The translations under genes and the position numbers were made by a program. Shown one piece after another: positions 10,897 through 24,735 of a DNA stretch of 64,000 bases. The stretch is from assembly GCA_001600495.1 (NCBI GenBank), contig BCKE01000015.1, positions 107,062 to 171,061 of the forward strand. The letters are read 5' to 3'. A model generated the notes under the pieces. That model searched no databases. It was given only the letters and a program-made list of their open reading frames with translations, and was not told the DNA's origin. How positions within the stretch are numbered: position 1 is the first letter of the stretch; each line of letters opens with the position of its first letter. Source of the stretch: Pilasporangium apinafurcum (lineage: Eukaryota; Oomycota; Peronosporomycetes; Pythiales; Pythiaceae).

Positions 10897-13187
10897 TCAT
10901 ACTATATGACCATCTGAGGGAAGAAACACCTTGTTTAGGATATCCTGATACATGTCGTAGCTCGTGAGAATGAGGTGACTGCAACGTAACACGAGCTTCT
11001 GCTTCCACTCGCCATCTTCATTGACCTCAAAGTAGTACGCCAGCAAGCTCTTTGGGTCTTGGTACCATCCAGTTTTACCCTGGGTTGTGCCTGGCATGGC
11101 ACCCAAAACCCCACAGTTGAGTGCTTGTTGGTAGAGCGCCAGGCGAAACGCTCGACGCGACAGGTGGCCACGGAACATGGCTTGGATGTGAATGATTCGG
11201 TGGGAGAAAGATGCCTACATGATATATCATATGCCACAAACAAGTGAGATTGAGTATATTGAGATGGTAGACAGTGCAAATGATGAATTGTTAAAGCGCT
11301 TACCAAATACCTGGAGCGAGCGCTCATTTGTTCTGATGACGATATCATCAACATCGTTTCCGACTGTTCTGTCGTATTGGCTGGTGCTTGTGACGATAAT
11401 AACGTCTCCATGGCTTCAATTTGGTCAATAAGGTCGAATAACACCTCTGCAACATCTATCTCTTGCTCTTCACTCAATTCCTTCGACACCAAAGTGATGG
11501 GTTGTTCCTTGCCAACGGCATCATGATGAAGATGATCGGGTGTATTGTCAGCTTTAATAGAGTCCTGTGTATTGTCCATTTTCGAATCTGCTTCATCACA
11601 CGTAGATGTGATTGCCGTTGTTGCTTCTATATCGCCCTGGTCATGGCGAATCGTATCGGAGTCTTTTTCGGCATCATCACCGTTGGTATTATTGTCATTT
11701 GACTCCTCAGCTGGTGGAAATTCATCCTGCTGTTCTTTTCTGTCACCATGTGCTATGCTGTGATCTTCCATGGGAATGTCAATACGTTGTTCATCCGATG
11801 GATCTGTGCCATCATCGACAACGACGGGTTCTGTTTGTTCTAGATGTGGATCGCTTGTGTTGTTCTTTACTTCTTCTACATGGTGAGCCGACAACTCTTT
11901 AGATGGAAGGAGTTCTGAAGAGCAAGTCATATTCGATGTAATATTCTTGAGCATTATTGGTTGCTCATCGAGATCGCACTTTATTCGGAAGGAAGGACTG
12001 GAATGTGATCGTCTCGCAGCTGCTGATGATGTACTCCCATTATATGACAATGAAAATTGATGGGTATCCGTGTCGCCATCCTCTCGTCTTGTGAACAATA
12101 GTGGGTTGTCCCCTTTATTGTCGGTTCGGTCATCGTCATCTTGACGTAGCACTTCGGTCGAGGTGCCTTTATCCACAAGCCCTCGCGACTGGCTTATGGC
12201 TCTCATGGCCATCTGCCGCGCGTCCAGAAAACTCGTTGCTCCTTCAAACGGGACTAACCCAGTGTCCATTTCGTGTACACACATTGGTTCTATTGCGGTA
12301 ACTTCCCCATTCACTGAAGTTTCCAAAACAACTTTGCGTTTTGGCGATACTTTAGTAGAATTCTTCGTTGGAAAACGACCATTCTTCAGTGGCGATTTTG
12401 CTAGGGAAGGAGAAAGCCAGTTATTACTATTATGATTTGGACCCTTTGGTTCTGCTTCTTTCCGCGTTGATGCCGCGGATTGAGTTCCTCGTGCTGGACT
12501 TATCTTCTTTGTGAGCGATCCGGACGAAGATTCTCTCATTGAAGGGGATGGAAACATTGCAAAGGGTTTGACTCCTTCTAGTTGTTGCTTCACCCTCTGT
12601 GGTGACCCACCTTTGTAATCTGGCAGTGTGAGTTTTTTACGAATGTGCGGTTTCGCTTTGGACACACTATCCGTGATATCCCCTTTATGGAAATAGTGAT
12701 CTGGGCTTGTAATGGACGCAGTAAGTTCCGTCATTGGATTTCCTGCTTGCCCTACGACTGAACACATTGACGGTGGAGGTTTCGTGGAGGATTCATGTGA
12801 CCCAGCGTCAATAGCAACGATACGCAGATCTGCTTCATTCTCGCTGTCTTCACCTTTGCTAGCTCCTCCACTGCACGCCATCATCGCCTGAACCAACTTG
12901 CTCTCATGTTTACGTTGTACTTGGAACTTTTTGGTCCAGTATCGTCGCTCTCGATCTGATTGGCATGTTGCTAATTTCGCCTCTCGTCGATTTTCTGCTA
13001 TGATGCATTGCTCAATGATCTTCAAATGTTGCATGGAGGAACCAACGCTGGGATTATTCGTTCGATTGTTGATTGCTGGGAGAAAGACATTGCCTACGAG
13101 TTGGCTATTGATATGTGATTGACGCAACAAATGCTTTCGAGACGCATTGGCAAGCATACACTTGTAGGGATCGTCCATAGTTCGCAT
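10897..13187 (-). CDS. IQ-motif (calmodulin-binding) protein with long disordered middle
   Basis: Exons on the minus strand are 13187..11304 and 11214..10897, joined in phase 0 across an 89-nt intron (GTAAGC...TGTAG), giving 733 residues. Residues 40-110 are a basic helical segment (RREAKLATCQSDRERRYW). The next 500 residues are rich in Ser, Asp, Thr and Glu. The second exon opens with a good IQ motif (HIQAMFRGHLSRRAF), which is expected to bind calmodulin. A compact C-terminus follows (GKTGWYQDPKSLLAYYFEV) that seems conserved in character but not assignable. IQ-only proteins act in many processes, so the role is open. If the intron is not spliced, the first exon frame simply continues with unrelated residues. 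Confidence 0.75.
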
Positions 13188-13384
13188 GCCAGACCTACAG
13201 TCAATGCATCACGTCAGAAAGTCAACCAGGCACGCACTCGATATAAATAACTTGCAGTATACATCAAAGAGACAATATTTTCGCCCTGTTAGCTGATCGC
13301 TGAGCATGATAAAAGATTGCGGACCTTACACTCCTCTCATGGAGTAGAGTTGCCTTAGTCTTCATCTCATTATGAACAGCTATC

Positions 13385-16089
13385 CTATTTCTTTGTCGAC
13401 TGTATACCGCTACCAAACAATGTTGCTGGAAGAGCCTGTTCTTCGATATCTTTGTCGTCTTCTTCTTCATCTTCATTTTCATCGTCAAGATCTATTTCTT
13501 CATTATTCTCAACTTCGACAGTTTGTTTTTGACGGATTTGACGATCAGTAACTTCTTCACTATCTTCAGCTTTACGTTTATTGGGATTGAATTCTGTCAT
13601 AGAATGCTTTCCATTCTCGTGATCGTCAGAGATATCAAGGTCAGCTTCCAATGCCGCCATGGCGTCGCCATTTCCTCCCAATGCCATTCCTGACACCATA
13701 TCTGAAGCTTTCGTTCCAGTGCTGCTCACTGCTTGAGGTGTGATCTCAGCAGAAACATAGTTTACCTGTGAATACTGCGCTACAACTGACCGCTTGATGC
13801 GCAGCATTTCCAAGAAAGTATGTTCTGAACCATGAGAGACTTCAAATTCATGCCAAATCTTCCAGAAGGAGTCTTCGTGCTGTCTTGGATCACAAAATTG
13901 TGATGCATGAGCGTAAATGACGCGTGCGCGGTCATATTCGCCCAATTTAGTTTCCATATCCGCAAATTTCAGGCACAATGGTGCCACATATTTGTCTTTT
14001 AACTTGGCGATGCCTCGTTGATAAACATCACGCACTTTCGCGACCCCAAAGAACTTCTGTGCTTTCTTAATGTATGCCATGTAAACGTCTAATTGTTCTT
14101 CTTCCGGCACCGCATCCGTTGCGCGCTCGTAAATATTCATCACGTTTCGCAACATGCCATACTTTTCTTCAAAATCTGCATATTTCACATACAAAGCATT
14201 TGCAAACTTTGCTGGTGCTGCCTTGATCGCTTGTTCATGCAAATCTCTTGCACGCTCTGTCTTTTTCCCGGCGTAGCGCTTCACAAACTTCGTCAGATAA
14301 GCTTGCCACAATTCCATCGCATGCGGGAATGTAGGAAACAGTGACAGACCGCGTTCATAGACCCGAAAAGATTCTTCGAAATACTTGTTTTCATCCAAAT
14401 ATGAAGCGTAATTGAGCACCATTTGCGGTGTGATGATCTTCAGATCAAAGGCATCATCGTATGCAGCACGAGTCGATTGCAGGTCGCCCAAACTTTCCTC
14501 TAAATCCAATCGCATGGTCCACAGTTTTACATTCTGATGCACCTTATCTTTCGCTGTCAGTACGGCTCGTTTGCGTAATCGCAAAGTCATACTTTCTGGA
14601 GCCGCACAGGCACGTCGTAAGAGTTCGAGAGCCTCATCGAACGCTTCAACTCGTAGTTCCATGTCAGCCCATTCACAGTATACCGTCGCAAGCTCTTGGT
14701 CCGTTCGATACTCGACGTCTGTGGCTTTTTGGAAAATCACGCGTGCATTGGCGATATCTTTATGTTTCTCATAAAATTGCGCAAACTTCACCCAGAGCGT
14801 ATGTAAACGACCCCCAGATTTGGCAGGATCCACAGTCTTGACTGCTTCAGCGTACGTGCGGATCGTCTTCTCTGGATCTCCCTGTTGTAGCTCAATGCGT
14901 TTTTCCCATTCACGAACATTGTGTGGATTTTGTCGCAATAGCACCGAGTTGAGCAGCATTGGACGTCGATCGGCGACGTCTTCGTAAATCTTCAATAACC
15001 GATCTACGTACGCTTGATGATCAATCCCATCGTCTTCGTCGTCTTCTTCTTCCTCCTCTCCTTGCTCCGCTCTTTCTCTTTGGTGATCTGCCAACTCCAT
15101 CTCGGCCGTAAGCATTGCTTCGATAAACTTCACGTATGCATCAAAGATCATGCTGAAATCACGAACTGTGAATACCGTGCGAATAGCTTCTTCGTAGATA
15201 TCGCGTGCCGCTTCAAACATGCCTAATCGAACAAAGTACGTCGTGAGTGAACACCACAACCTGCCGACTTCATCGGTGAATTGTGCGATGCCACTGCGCA
15301 AGATTGCCTCGACGTTTAGTTGTTTCGACACCTTGTCCGGATATCGCGAAATCATATCACATAGCTGCATCCAGAGGCTATGTAACGTGCGCGTCGATGG
15401 GTATTTGTCTTGATTCTCGATGAGCTCTACGAGTTGCAGACTCGCTTCTTCGAAATGCTGGATCGAGCACAAGTAGTCCACGAACTCTTCGCGTTTTGTC
15501 GGTTCCAGCATTAAATATCGACGATAGACCCGCACAGCCGTCTGTGGAGGGACCTGCGAGTTTTTGAGAAACGCCACATACTTGGTCCAGATGCGGTGGT
15601 GCTGTGTAATTGGTAGCGCGCGTAGGGAACGGTCAAACACACGTCGACACAGAGTAACACGCTTCATTTCCTGTAGTAGCTTCACGTAATTCAGCCATAA
15701 GCGAGGCATCTTGCTCAACTGCACGAGCGCACGCTCGTAGAGCGCTACCAATTCCTCATACGCAACATTATCGATTCGTTTCCCACGCACATCGGTCTCA
15801 TATTTGTCATCCAAGTAAAGTTTCCAGAGTTTGTAACTGCGTGGTAGCAGTGCCAACGCGCGCTCATAAATCATAAATCGCATTGACGATAAAGAAGATG
15901 CATGTACCGCGTCCAAGTATTTTGTCCAGGCTTGAATAGAGTATGGTTCACGGATCACTTCGGCCTCATAATCTGGAAAGTAGGAACTTGCGTCGGCCTA
16001 CATTTCACAGGTAGAAGAGCGCACATGAACAGTGGACGTTAGTAAATGAATCTTCATATAGTTTCACAGACGCGTGACTGCCTAGCCAT
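13385..16089 (-). CDS. SYF1: Pre-mRNA splicing factor SYF1 (XAB2 homologue)
   Basis: The main exon, 15997..13385, encodes a nearly unbroken array of HAT (half-TPR) repeats of about 34 residues, with recurring aromatic pairs such as KLWKLYLDDK, RLWLNYVKLL and RIWTKYVAFL. The opening DYEAEVIREPYSIQAWTKYLD matches the start of SYF1/XAB2. A TGTAG acceptor sits just before 15997, and a tiny first exon 16089..16072 (MARQSR, donor GTCTGT) would give 876 residues, close to human XAB2. The C-terminal 80 residues are acidic. The protein is a scaffold of the Prp19/NineTeen complex in activated spliceosomes. The first exon is my inference; the rest is firm. Confidence 0.93.
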
Positions 16090-16312
16090 CTGTGTGTAAT
16101 AACGCAGAGAGAGCATATGATACCATCGTTAATGGCGTGTCTTGTGGATGCAGCGTCGCCATCATCTTCGTGGTTTTCCTTTTTCCGTGATGGGGTGAAT
16201 ATTAGCGATGTCCCTTGTGTCCCTAATTTCTTTAATTATATAAGGTACAATGAAAAAATTGTAGTTTGGGCTCCATTGTGGACAATTTTGGGTAATTTTG
16301 CGGAATTTGCAA

Positions 16313-17778
16313 ATGCAAATGGCGCAGGAGAATTGGCCGGCGAATGGCGATGTGGTTGCCTCGGTGTTAGCAGACGTTACAGGATCAAACGATGGTGTAT
16401 CTGCTGGAAATAATGACCAGAATAGTCGACAGACTATGGAGAGGTCCATTTTTCTCGTGAAATGTGCCAATAGCCTGCTGTTAGATCAGGTAAAACCATG
16501 ATGTGGTTGGTGCACTTTACAACGTTGTGCAACAGATATCTTAACACTGATGCTTTATGTGAACGTCGGCCTGTAGCCATCGACAGTGACGGCATTGATA
16601 CTCAGTCACAAGTTTTTCTCGCTTAGAAGGAAGGTGATTCGAGTGTTCTGGCCCTTTACAGTGATCTATGCTGTAAACCACGAGGATATGATGCCTCGCT
16701 TTTTAGCCTCATTCATTCTGATTTTCTTGGTTTTTGTGTTTCTTTTGATTATGTGTACAATTCATGGATGATGCTCATAGCTACGAGAAGTTTGATCCAC
16801 GCATCATCGCTGGCGCCTGTTTGCTCATCGCCACCAAGGTTGGAAGTGCACTCGCTCCGGCTCACTTTTCCCTCGCAGCTGCGCGTGATACCTCCTTACG
16901 GTCTTTGCCTATTGTGCTAGACATGCGAACTTCCTCGGACTTTGCGGAGCATTGTGAATGTGGTGTATGCAAGAACAAGCAAAATAGCTGAGCCACTCGG
17001 GACAGGAACGGTAAGAACCCATCCTGGTTTTAATAACACGATCTCTCTTTGGACTTATCTCTTCAACTTTTCGAGTTTTTGTAGAGATATCAGAATATAA
17101 AGACATGCATGATTAACGCCGAACAAACGGTACTTCGTGTGCTCCGTTTTGACGTGGATGTAACCTTACCATTCCCATTCCTGTTTAATTACGCGTACAC
17201 TCACAAGTAAGTCTAAGATGTTCCTTCATTGTCAACGAATAAAAGAATGACAGCTGACTGATTTTAATCATTTTAGCTTCTCGGAAGCTACGGTACATTG
17301 TGCCATGACCATGGCGAGTGATCTCTATCTCGAATCGTCCGCCATCGATATCCCTCCATTTGTTGTTGGGGCAGTGTGTCTACGCCTCGCAGGGCTTGTT
17401 TTGAAGGTATGATAAAACTGTGAAGTCTTTTGACTGGCCAAGGATGATGAAGCTAATCTTCTTATCTTATTACTTTCAGGACAACGCAGTAGATGACAGT
17501 GTGAAGTGGTGGTATGTCTATGACACAAGGTAAGCAAAACCTTATATATTTGCTTGTGTTGATGTGATTTCCTGGATTTTTTGTGTCACAAACCCATGAA
17601 TACTGATGCTGTTGAATGATTTTTCTTGCTGCGCAATCATATCCTTAGTGATGAAGATATGACAGCAGTCACAGCAAAGCTGCTTCGGCTTTATCAGTCC
17701 ATGGACCAATTTGAAGCATCGAACGATGGCCAAGAAGTAAAGCCATCAAGGACAGAGAATGGTTTGGAAAACCAATAA
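16313..17778 (+). CDS. CCNQ: Cyclin-Q (FAM58/CCNQ), eight exons
   Basis: Exons: 16313..16489, 16577..16633, 16788..16838, 16921..17010, 17085..17206, 17277..17406, 17480..17529 and 17649..17778. All are in phase and give 268 residues (human CCNQ is 248). The first cyclin fold contains STVTALILSHKFFSLRRK, FDPRIIAGACLLIATK and LRSIVNVVYARTS. The bridge NAEQTVLRVLRFDVDVTLPF and the C-terminal VKWWYVYDTSDEDM resemble human RVLRFQVSFQHP and KPWWQVFNDDLT. CCNQ activates CDK10, which acts on transcription factor turnover and cilium length in animals. Exon 3 uses a CGAG acceptor at 16787, chosen because the better-looking CATAG at 16780 breaks the frame. It is tail to tail with the sorting nexin, 93 bp apart. 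Confidence 0.85.
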
Positions 17779-17871
17779 AAGAATACATAGATTAAAAAAC
17801 ATTATACAAATTTCAGCTTTGCAGCGCATTCATGTTGTCGCGTTGGTGGGTGTATGGTTTTACCATCTTTT

Positions 17872-19296
17872 TTACAGGAGGACATCGGAGTATGGTGCAG
17901 CGATCGGATCAACAGCTGCTGGCTGTTTCGCAGTTTGGTTGTCGGATGATTGGGTTCGCGCCTTCATCTTCATGATGGCATCTTTCAAGTCATTCACCTG
18001 GTTGTCATCGCCTTCGGATGAGAAAGAAGCCGACATTGACATCGATGACTGGGAAATGTATCGCGTCATCTTTGGCGGCAGTGGTTCATCCAAAGTCTTG
18101 GTGCTTGACGCAATGACTGCACTCAGTTCAGCACTGGAGCGGATCTGTAACGCCGCGAACTCGGCAAACATCCTGCGTAGCTCAATAGTCTTCTCCGCAC
18201 GGAACCGTGCGATCTCGGACATGACACGTGTGTGGATTTTCTCAAACTCTTCCTTTCCCTCCTTCACATCCTGAGTCAAGTTGTGGCTGACAGAAAAAGA
18301 CGATGACGAGCTTAATGGTTCCGACTCGTCCTGGTTATCAGCATCCCCACCACTGCTGCTTTTGGAAGCAGCAGCCGCAGCGGCTGCTGTGGCTCGTGCG
18401 TGAGCAGCCAACTTGGCCTGATAATGGAATCGACGGTCTTCACGGACGTGAATAGCACGCTCGACTGCGCGTAACCATCGTGCAAAGTCGTCGACGCCAT
18501 AGGAGAAAGCATCCATTTCGGCATCGATTTGCCGCGCGCGTGTGTCCAGTAGCTCCAGAATGGCACTGTAGTCCGAGGTTGGCATCTCCTCTTGGGCTTC
18601 GTCCATGTCGGCCATGGCGCTCACAGTTTCAATCACATCACAGTACGCGCCGGCTGTTAACTTGGTCTGTTCACGAGCGTGCTTGACCTTGGACTGCAAC
18701 GTCTTGACATGGGCTGTCAGATCGCTTACATAGTCAATCAGCTTCTGGAACTCTGGATCTTCAATAGTGTGACTATGTGGGATCTCCTTGCCAGCTTTCG
18801 CGGCCAACAACTTGACCTGATTATTCTCAGCGATACGTTGGTATGCTTTTCCCCACCAGCTATTGATTGTCTGGGTTTTCTGCACCACCGCTGCAAATGT
18901 AAGCGGTGGTGGGAGGCTGTCACTTCTTTCAAAAGCGACCTTGGACTTCACAGCCGTCAATTCCACGGCTGAACATTCCAAGAAGTGCTTAAAGTGCGTT
19001 GAGTTCTTCAGTTCCTCATGCTCAATAACTTTCTGAAGGAATCGCTCGAGTCCGGCACGACGACGTTCCAGGAACGCCGGACCTTGTAAAATACCAACGA
19101 CTTTCGCAGGAAGTGGAGGGATGATGTATCCCGCGCATTGCTTTGCCAACTGGTTGTGCAACCAAAGGAAATCAGAGTAGCGCCTTTCGACTTGGAAAGG
19201 TTCGTCCGTTTGAGCGTCAGTGGTTGTGATCTTGTAGACATGATAGGCGTTCACGCCATCTCCGATTTTTCCCGCAGGTCCTACACTGATGTTCAT
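17872..19296 (-). CDS. PX-domain sorting nexin (SNX-BAR type)
   Basis: An intronless frame of 474 residues. The N-terminal 110 residues form a PX domain: RRYSDFLWLHNQLAKQ supplies the Arg-Arg-Tyr phosphoinositide contact, and PPLPAK is the PX proline loop. A long helical part follows (residues 150-400) with the spacing of a BAR domain, interrupted by an Ala run and a Ser-rich acidic insert near 310-340. The C-terminus is low complexity. SNX-BAR proteins of the SNX1/2/4 and Vps5 type bend endosomal membrane and support retromer-type recycling. I cannot tell which subfamily this is. The ATG at 19296 is the natural start. Confidence 0.9.
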   Translation of the reverse strand: MNISVGPAGKIGDGVNAYHVYKITTTDAQTDEPFQVERRYSDFLWLHNQLAKQCAGYIIPPLPAKVVGILQGPAFLERRRAGLERFLQKVIEHEELKNSTHFKHFLECSAVELTAVKSKVAFERSDSLPPPLTFAAVVQKTQTINSWWGKAYQRIAENNQVKLLAAKAGKEIPHSHTIEDPEFQKLIDYVSDLTAHVKTLQSKVKHAREQTKLTAGAYCDVIETVSAMADMDEAQEEMPTSDYSAILELLDTRARQIDAEMDAFSYGVDDFARWLRAVERAIHVREDRRFHYQAKLAAHARATAAAAAAASKSSSGGDADNQDESEPLSSSSSFSVSHNLTQDVKEGKEEFEKIHTRVMSEIARFRAEKTIELRRMFAEFAALQIRSSAELSAVIASSTKTLDEPLPPKMTRYISQSSMSMSASFSSEGDDNQVNDLKDAIMKMKARTQSSDNQTAKQPAAVDPIAAPYSDVLL

Positions 19297-21626
19297 CTTG
19301 TCTTTTGATAAGATCTTTTGTCTTCCTTTCCTTCTTCTTCCTACCGCTTGTTCCTGAGCTGGCCGTTCGCCAAATGATCAGTCAGGAGACAGTCGATGGA
19401 TCGCTACTTTTTTTTTCGCTTTCGCTTGCTCTGGTTATACGAGATCCAATCGTACTGTAAGTACCTCTTCGCGATTCGTCGAAAAAAAACAATTGTATCC
19501 TCAAGGATTTCGTCTCTTTCCCGAGGTTTTTTCCTTTTAAAAATAAGGTTTTTCTTCATTAAAAATTGGAGATGCTCAAAGGAAACAAATACCGTAAATT
19601 TCTTTTTCGTAGGCCTGAAAAATATGATTTATTACCCACGGCGCCTGTTTTCGTCCACGTGATTGTATAGTAAAACGCACTCAATTTCTGTGGTGATCAC
19701 ATGACTCAGGTGGCAGGGATGCTCTCAAAAGGAAGAGCAAATGGCCAAGATGTGCTCCCAACATGAACCCCAAAATACTCATATTTTTTTTCCTTTTGCA
19801 TCTCTTTCACTATGTGAGCAAACTCTGTCATATCAAGCGTTCGTGCTTTGGGTGATACTGGCCAAACATTTTTTTTTTTGTTTTTTTGAATTTACTTATG
19901 TTGCGGTGAAACTCAATACCTACCGTTCAAACTTGAAGAACTTCAGCGCTGGCTTCAAGTACAAACACTCAACAGCTGCCCATTACTGCTTGCTGCGTAA
20001 TTGTCCCAGAAGGGCCATGCGCGGAACGTGCCTGGCAAATGGCCAACCAATGGTGGTGGAGACGGATGGATGATATTTGATCAGCAAGGCTTGAGTGAAC
20101 GCTGCATCCACTTACTGGCTTGTGCCTAGAATTGTCCGCTCTTAACAAACCTGGTGCGTGGAACATCTAGAGGAGACGAAACAGGAAACTGTGAATGTTG
20201 TGACAAGAACGCCATGCGCCACAGATGCGAATGGAATTGGCATTAGTTATGGATATTGGTAGTGTTGTGTGCTTGTAGTATTGAGATTTTAAAAATGTTG
20301 TGCAGTTGTGATTTCTTTTTGGTTCTACTCATGGGTTGTGATGATTCTTTTTCGTCAGAAGCTAAGTTGGTCGAAGTAGGACGATACTGAGTACAGCTCA
20401 TTGCGATGTTATGTGGATGGAACATTCGAGGAATCAGTTTGAATGATTGGGACGAGCTGCTGACTTCGCTTCTCATGAAATGCATTTTTCGTGGAACTCT
20501 ATTGTCGCAAATGCCTGGGGATTGTGGACGATTGTCACTTTACTTAGTAGCCATGGAAGATCTACGATGGCTGCCTTTGGAACGTTCGACGTATTTTATT
20601 CTCTGCACCAGTACCGATTGCAGCATATTAACAGACGATAGAACCTGTAGAGAAAATTTAGCTCGACGGTAGCCGACATATTTCATCGGCTTCATTCAGC
20701 ATGGTTGATCATCCTTATCAGTTTCTGAAATGGTTACACTATTAGTGCGACAAATCCGGGTTTTGTGCTGGTTGCTCCATGTTTGTCCCTAAATACTGCC
20801 AAGTCATCATGATTTTCATGTTTTCTTGTGTTTCTTGAGTCTATTCTTTGGCACATAAGCTAGCCGCATCCTTCTCTTGTTTCTTTTGATATGCCAACCA
20901 TTATTCCTTGTCGTTACATGGCAGCAAGCGGCTTTGATGAACTTGTGCGTCTTCTTCAAGGATCTCTTCGCCATAGTGTGGATACTTATCAATTAAGTTA
21001 AGCAGTAGCATTGTTTCTCTCTGCTTGGTAATTTTCTGTGCATCACTGGAAGTTGATGATCATTTTCGTTCTTCATGCTACTGCTTGCGCTTACATTTCG
21101 CCTCTCGTGTACGCGATTTCTTCAATGGGGCTGACACTCGCTTTTGTTGCTTCCGAGAGAAGTTGCGGAAATAAGAAATCAAAGACAGTCTTCTTCTCTT
21201 TATCAACTGTGACCACGTGCAAATCGTTTGTTTCTACGTCGAAAATGCATCTCAATACATACTGCTAATACACCTATATCTTCGACTTGGAGCAATTTGA
21301 CGTCCTTGAGGACTGCCCTCATGCCGGAGCGCTTCATTTTGTTGCTCACCTTGCCATACTACCACCATTAGTGGATCTGATTATCTGTATTAATAAAAAC
21401 GGGTACAGATTTGTGTTTGCGATAGCATGCAAATGCACTGGCAAGAGACCACACGCACATTTACGCGTAAGACCCATAGTGACAAAGAGTTCAATTTCAC
21501 AAGCCTAATGCCTGCTTATACGCATGAATGAACGTTGTTCAATAGATCACTGTTTGTTACCAATGAAGGTTATAGCGAAAAGTTATACCTCTACGATTAA
21601 CGCTGGAAGATTGACTCACAGAATGG
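19297..21626. other. Gene-poor interval of 2.3 kb
   Basis: There are long T and A runs at 19.4-19.9 kb (for example the poly-T near 19871) and several short open frames up to about 110 codons. None has family resemblance, conserved spacing or consistent composition. No inverted repeats or RNA genes were found by eye. The left end probably holds the promoter and 5' UTR of the sorting nexin gene. Confidence 0.45.
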
Positions 21627-22299
21627 CTACACATCCGAGTTACTGATCCAGGCAAGTCCTACAAACGTTACGAATACTAGAATATCGGCAGCAATGAGCC
21701 ACCATAATTGTGCCGAGTTGATCTGTTCGTACCAACATGGATTAAGGCGTTTTTCAGATATGGTCAACGGTGGTAAAAAGGGGCCAGTGCTTTGTCAACT
21801 TACCGCATCGACACGATAAAGGAGGGATGGAACTGCAAACGCAGCAACCCAGAAAAATGCTTCGAAAAAACAGCCGAAATGTGTCCAAATCCTACCAGTA
21901 AAGAGATTTGATAAGTTTTGTACTATCCTCGTGTCACTTGTTTGATAACGCACCTGCTATCTTCACTATCACCCATAGCTGCGCATGCAGCAGCAGTCAC
22001 TGGTAAAAGCACATACGGGAACACTACAATTACATAGCAGAGCGAATACATTATTAGCTAAGCTGTAAATATACTAGTACATTCCATGGTTTGCATGGTA
22101 AGTACTCACATATAAACAACCCCCACTGGGTTGGGTAGAGCGCCGCCTCCAAAATCACCGCAACGAGTGCCAGAAGGAATAAAACACCAAACACTGACAG
22201 CAAGATAGCTAAAGCAATATCATACACAGAAGAAGTAAGCGATTTTATCTATAAGATTCCAGTATTCCCCATTTGCTTGGACGTACTTCGCTTCATCAT
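21627..22299 (-). CDS. VPS55: Vps55/LEPROT-family endosomal membrane protein, five exons
   Basis: Minus-strand exons 22299..22287, 22208..22110, 22023..21954, 21891..21804 and 21722..21627 join in phase to 121 residues. No exon is over 100 nt, so the gene is not visible as an open frame. There are four hydrophobic segments: LLSVFGVLFLLALVAVIL, LFILFPYVLLPVTAAACAAM, FFEAFFWVAAFAVPSLLY and LIAADILVFVTFVGLAWI. The topology, size and landmarks (YPTQWGLFILFPYVLLP, then AVPSLLYRVDAI before the last span) match Vps55 and the leptin-receptor overlapping transcript protein. In yeast, Vps55 works with Vps68 in late-endosome-to-vacuole transport. Donors include GTACGT, GTGAGT, GTGCGT and GTAAGT. I am confident that it is a gene and fairly confident of the family. 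Confidence 0.8.
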
Positions 22300-22564
22300 G
22301 CAGCTTTCTGGTTCTACTATCAAAAGGTAGTAAAGAAATCAGAATGTTGATCATTTGGTCAACAGAATGTTTGACGATCCTTTATTTGGGCTCACTACGA
22401 TTAATATGCGTAATTACTCTATCACACCAACCAAAATGCGTAAAAATCCCTGAGGTCTGATCTCGCGCCATTTTTTTCCGGTTGAGAGCAACATAAAGGA
22501 GCTCTTGGATCAACCATCGATTCATTAAATACGCAACTATCTATTCAAAGAAGAACAGCAAACC

Positions 22565-24364
<1,800 letters not shown>

Positions 24365-24678
24365 GCGAGGAAGCTACGTGTGTAGTTTGTTGGATCTGAT
24401 AAAGAATGTGCAGTTTTAAAGGAGTAAAAACAATGCCCTGGGCATATCATTGTCATCGGCATATACGTCGAGCGCTGTGTCGCTTGCATGAATGCTTTAT
24501 ACAAGAGTAACTTCTGTTCACCACTGTAATCAGTACTACAGGGTGTGCTGCTTGTTGTAATTTGCTTTCCTATTGTGCAATGCCATCCAAATGCCATTTT
24601 GATTGCTGAAAGTTTTCTGTAGGTTCCATACCGAAAGTGTCCCGTGCTTGTTCGCCGCGTGTTGTGTCAATTTCCTCG

Positions 24679-24690
24679 TCATTCTCAATT
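24679..24690 (+). promoter_or_regulatory. Candidate oomycete initiator before the HAD gene
   Basis: TCATTCTCAATT lies 46 bp before the ATG at 24736. Oomycete core promoters often carry an initiator around TCATTYYNCAWTTT close to the transcription start. This match lacks one spacer base, so the call is tentative. Confidence 0.4.
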
Positions 24691-24735
24691 AAAGCACCCA
24701 CACTCACACACCAAGCAACCAACCAACTTTATCAA

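Noticed and set aside
16764-16991. Reading the cyclin exon through GTTGGAAGTG as one long exon
   Set aside because: It destroys the cyclin fold; splicing at 16838 and 16921 restores the match to cyclin-Q.
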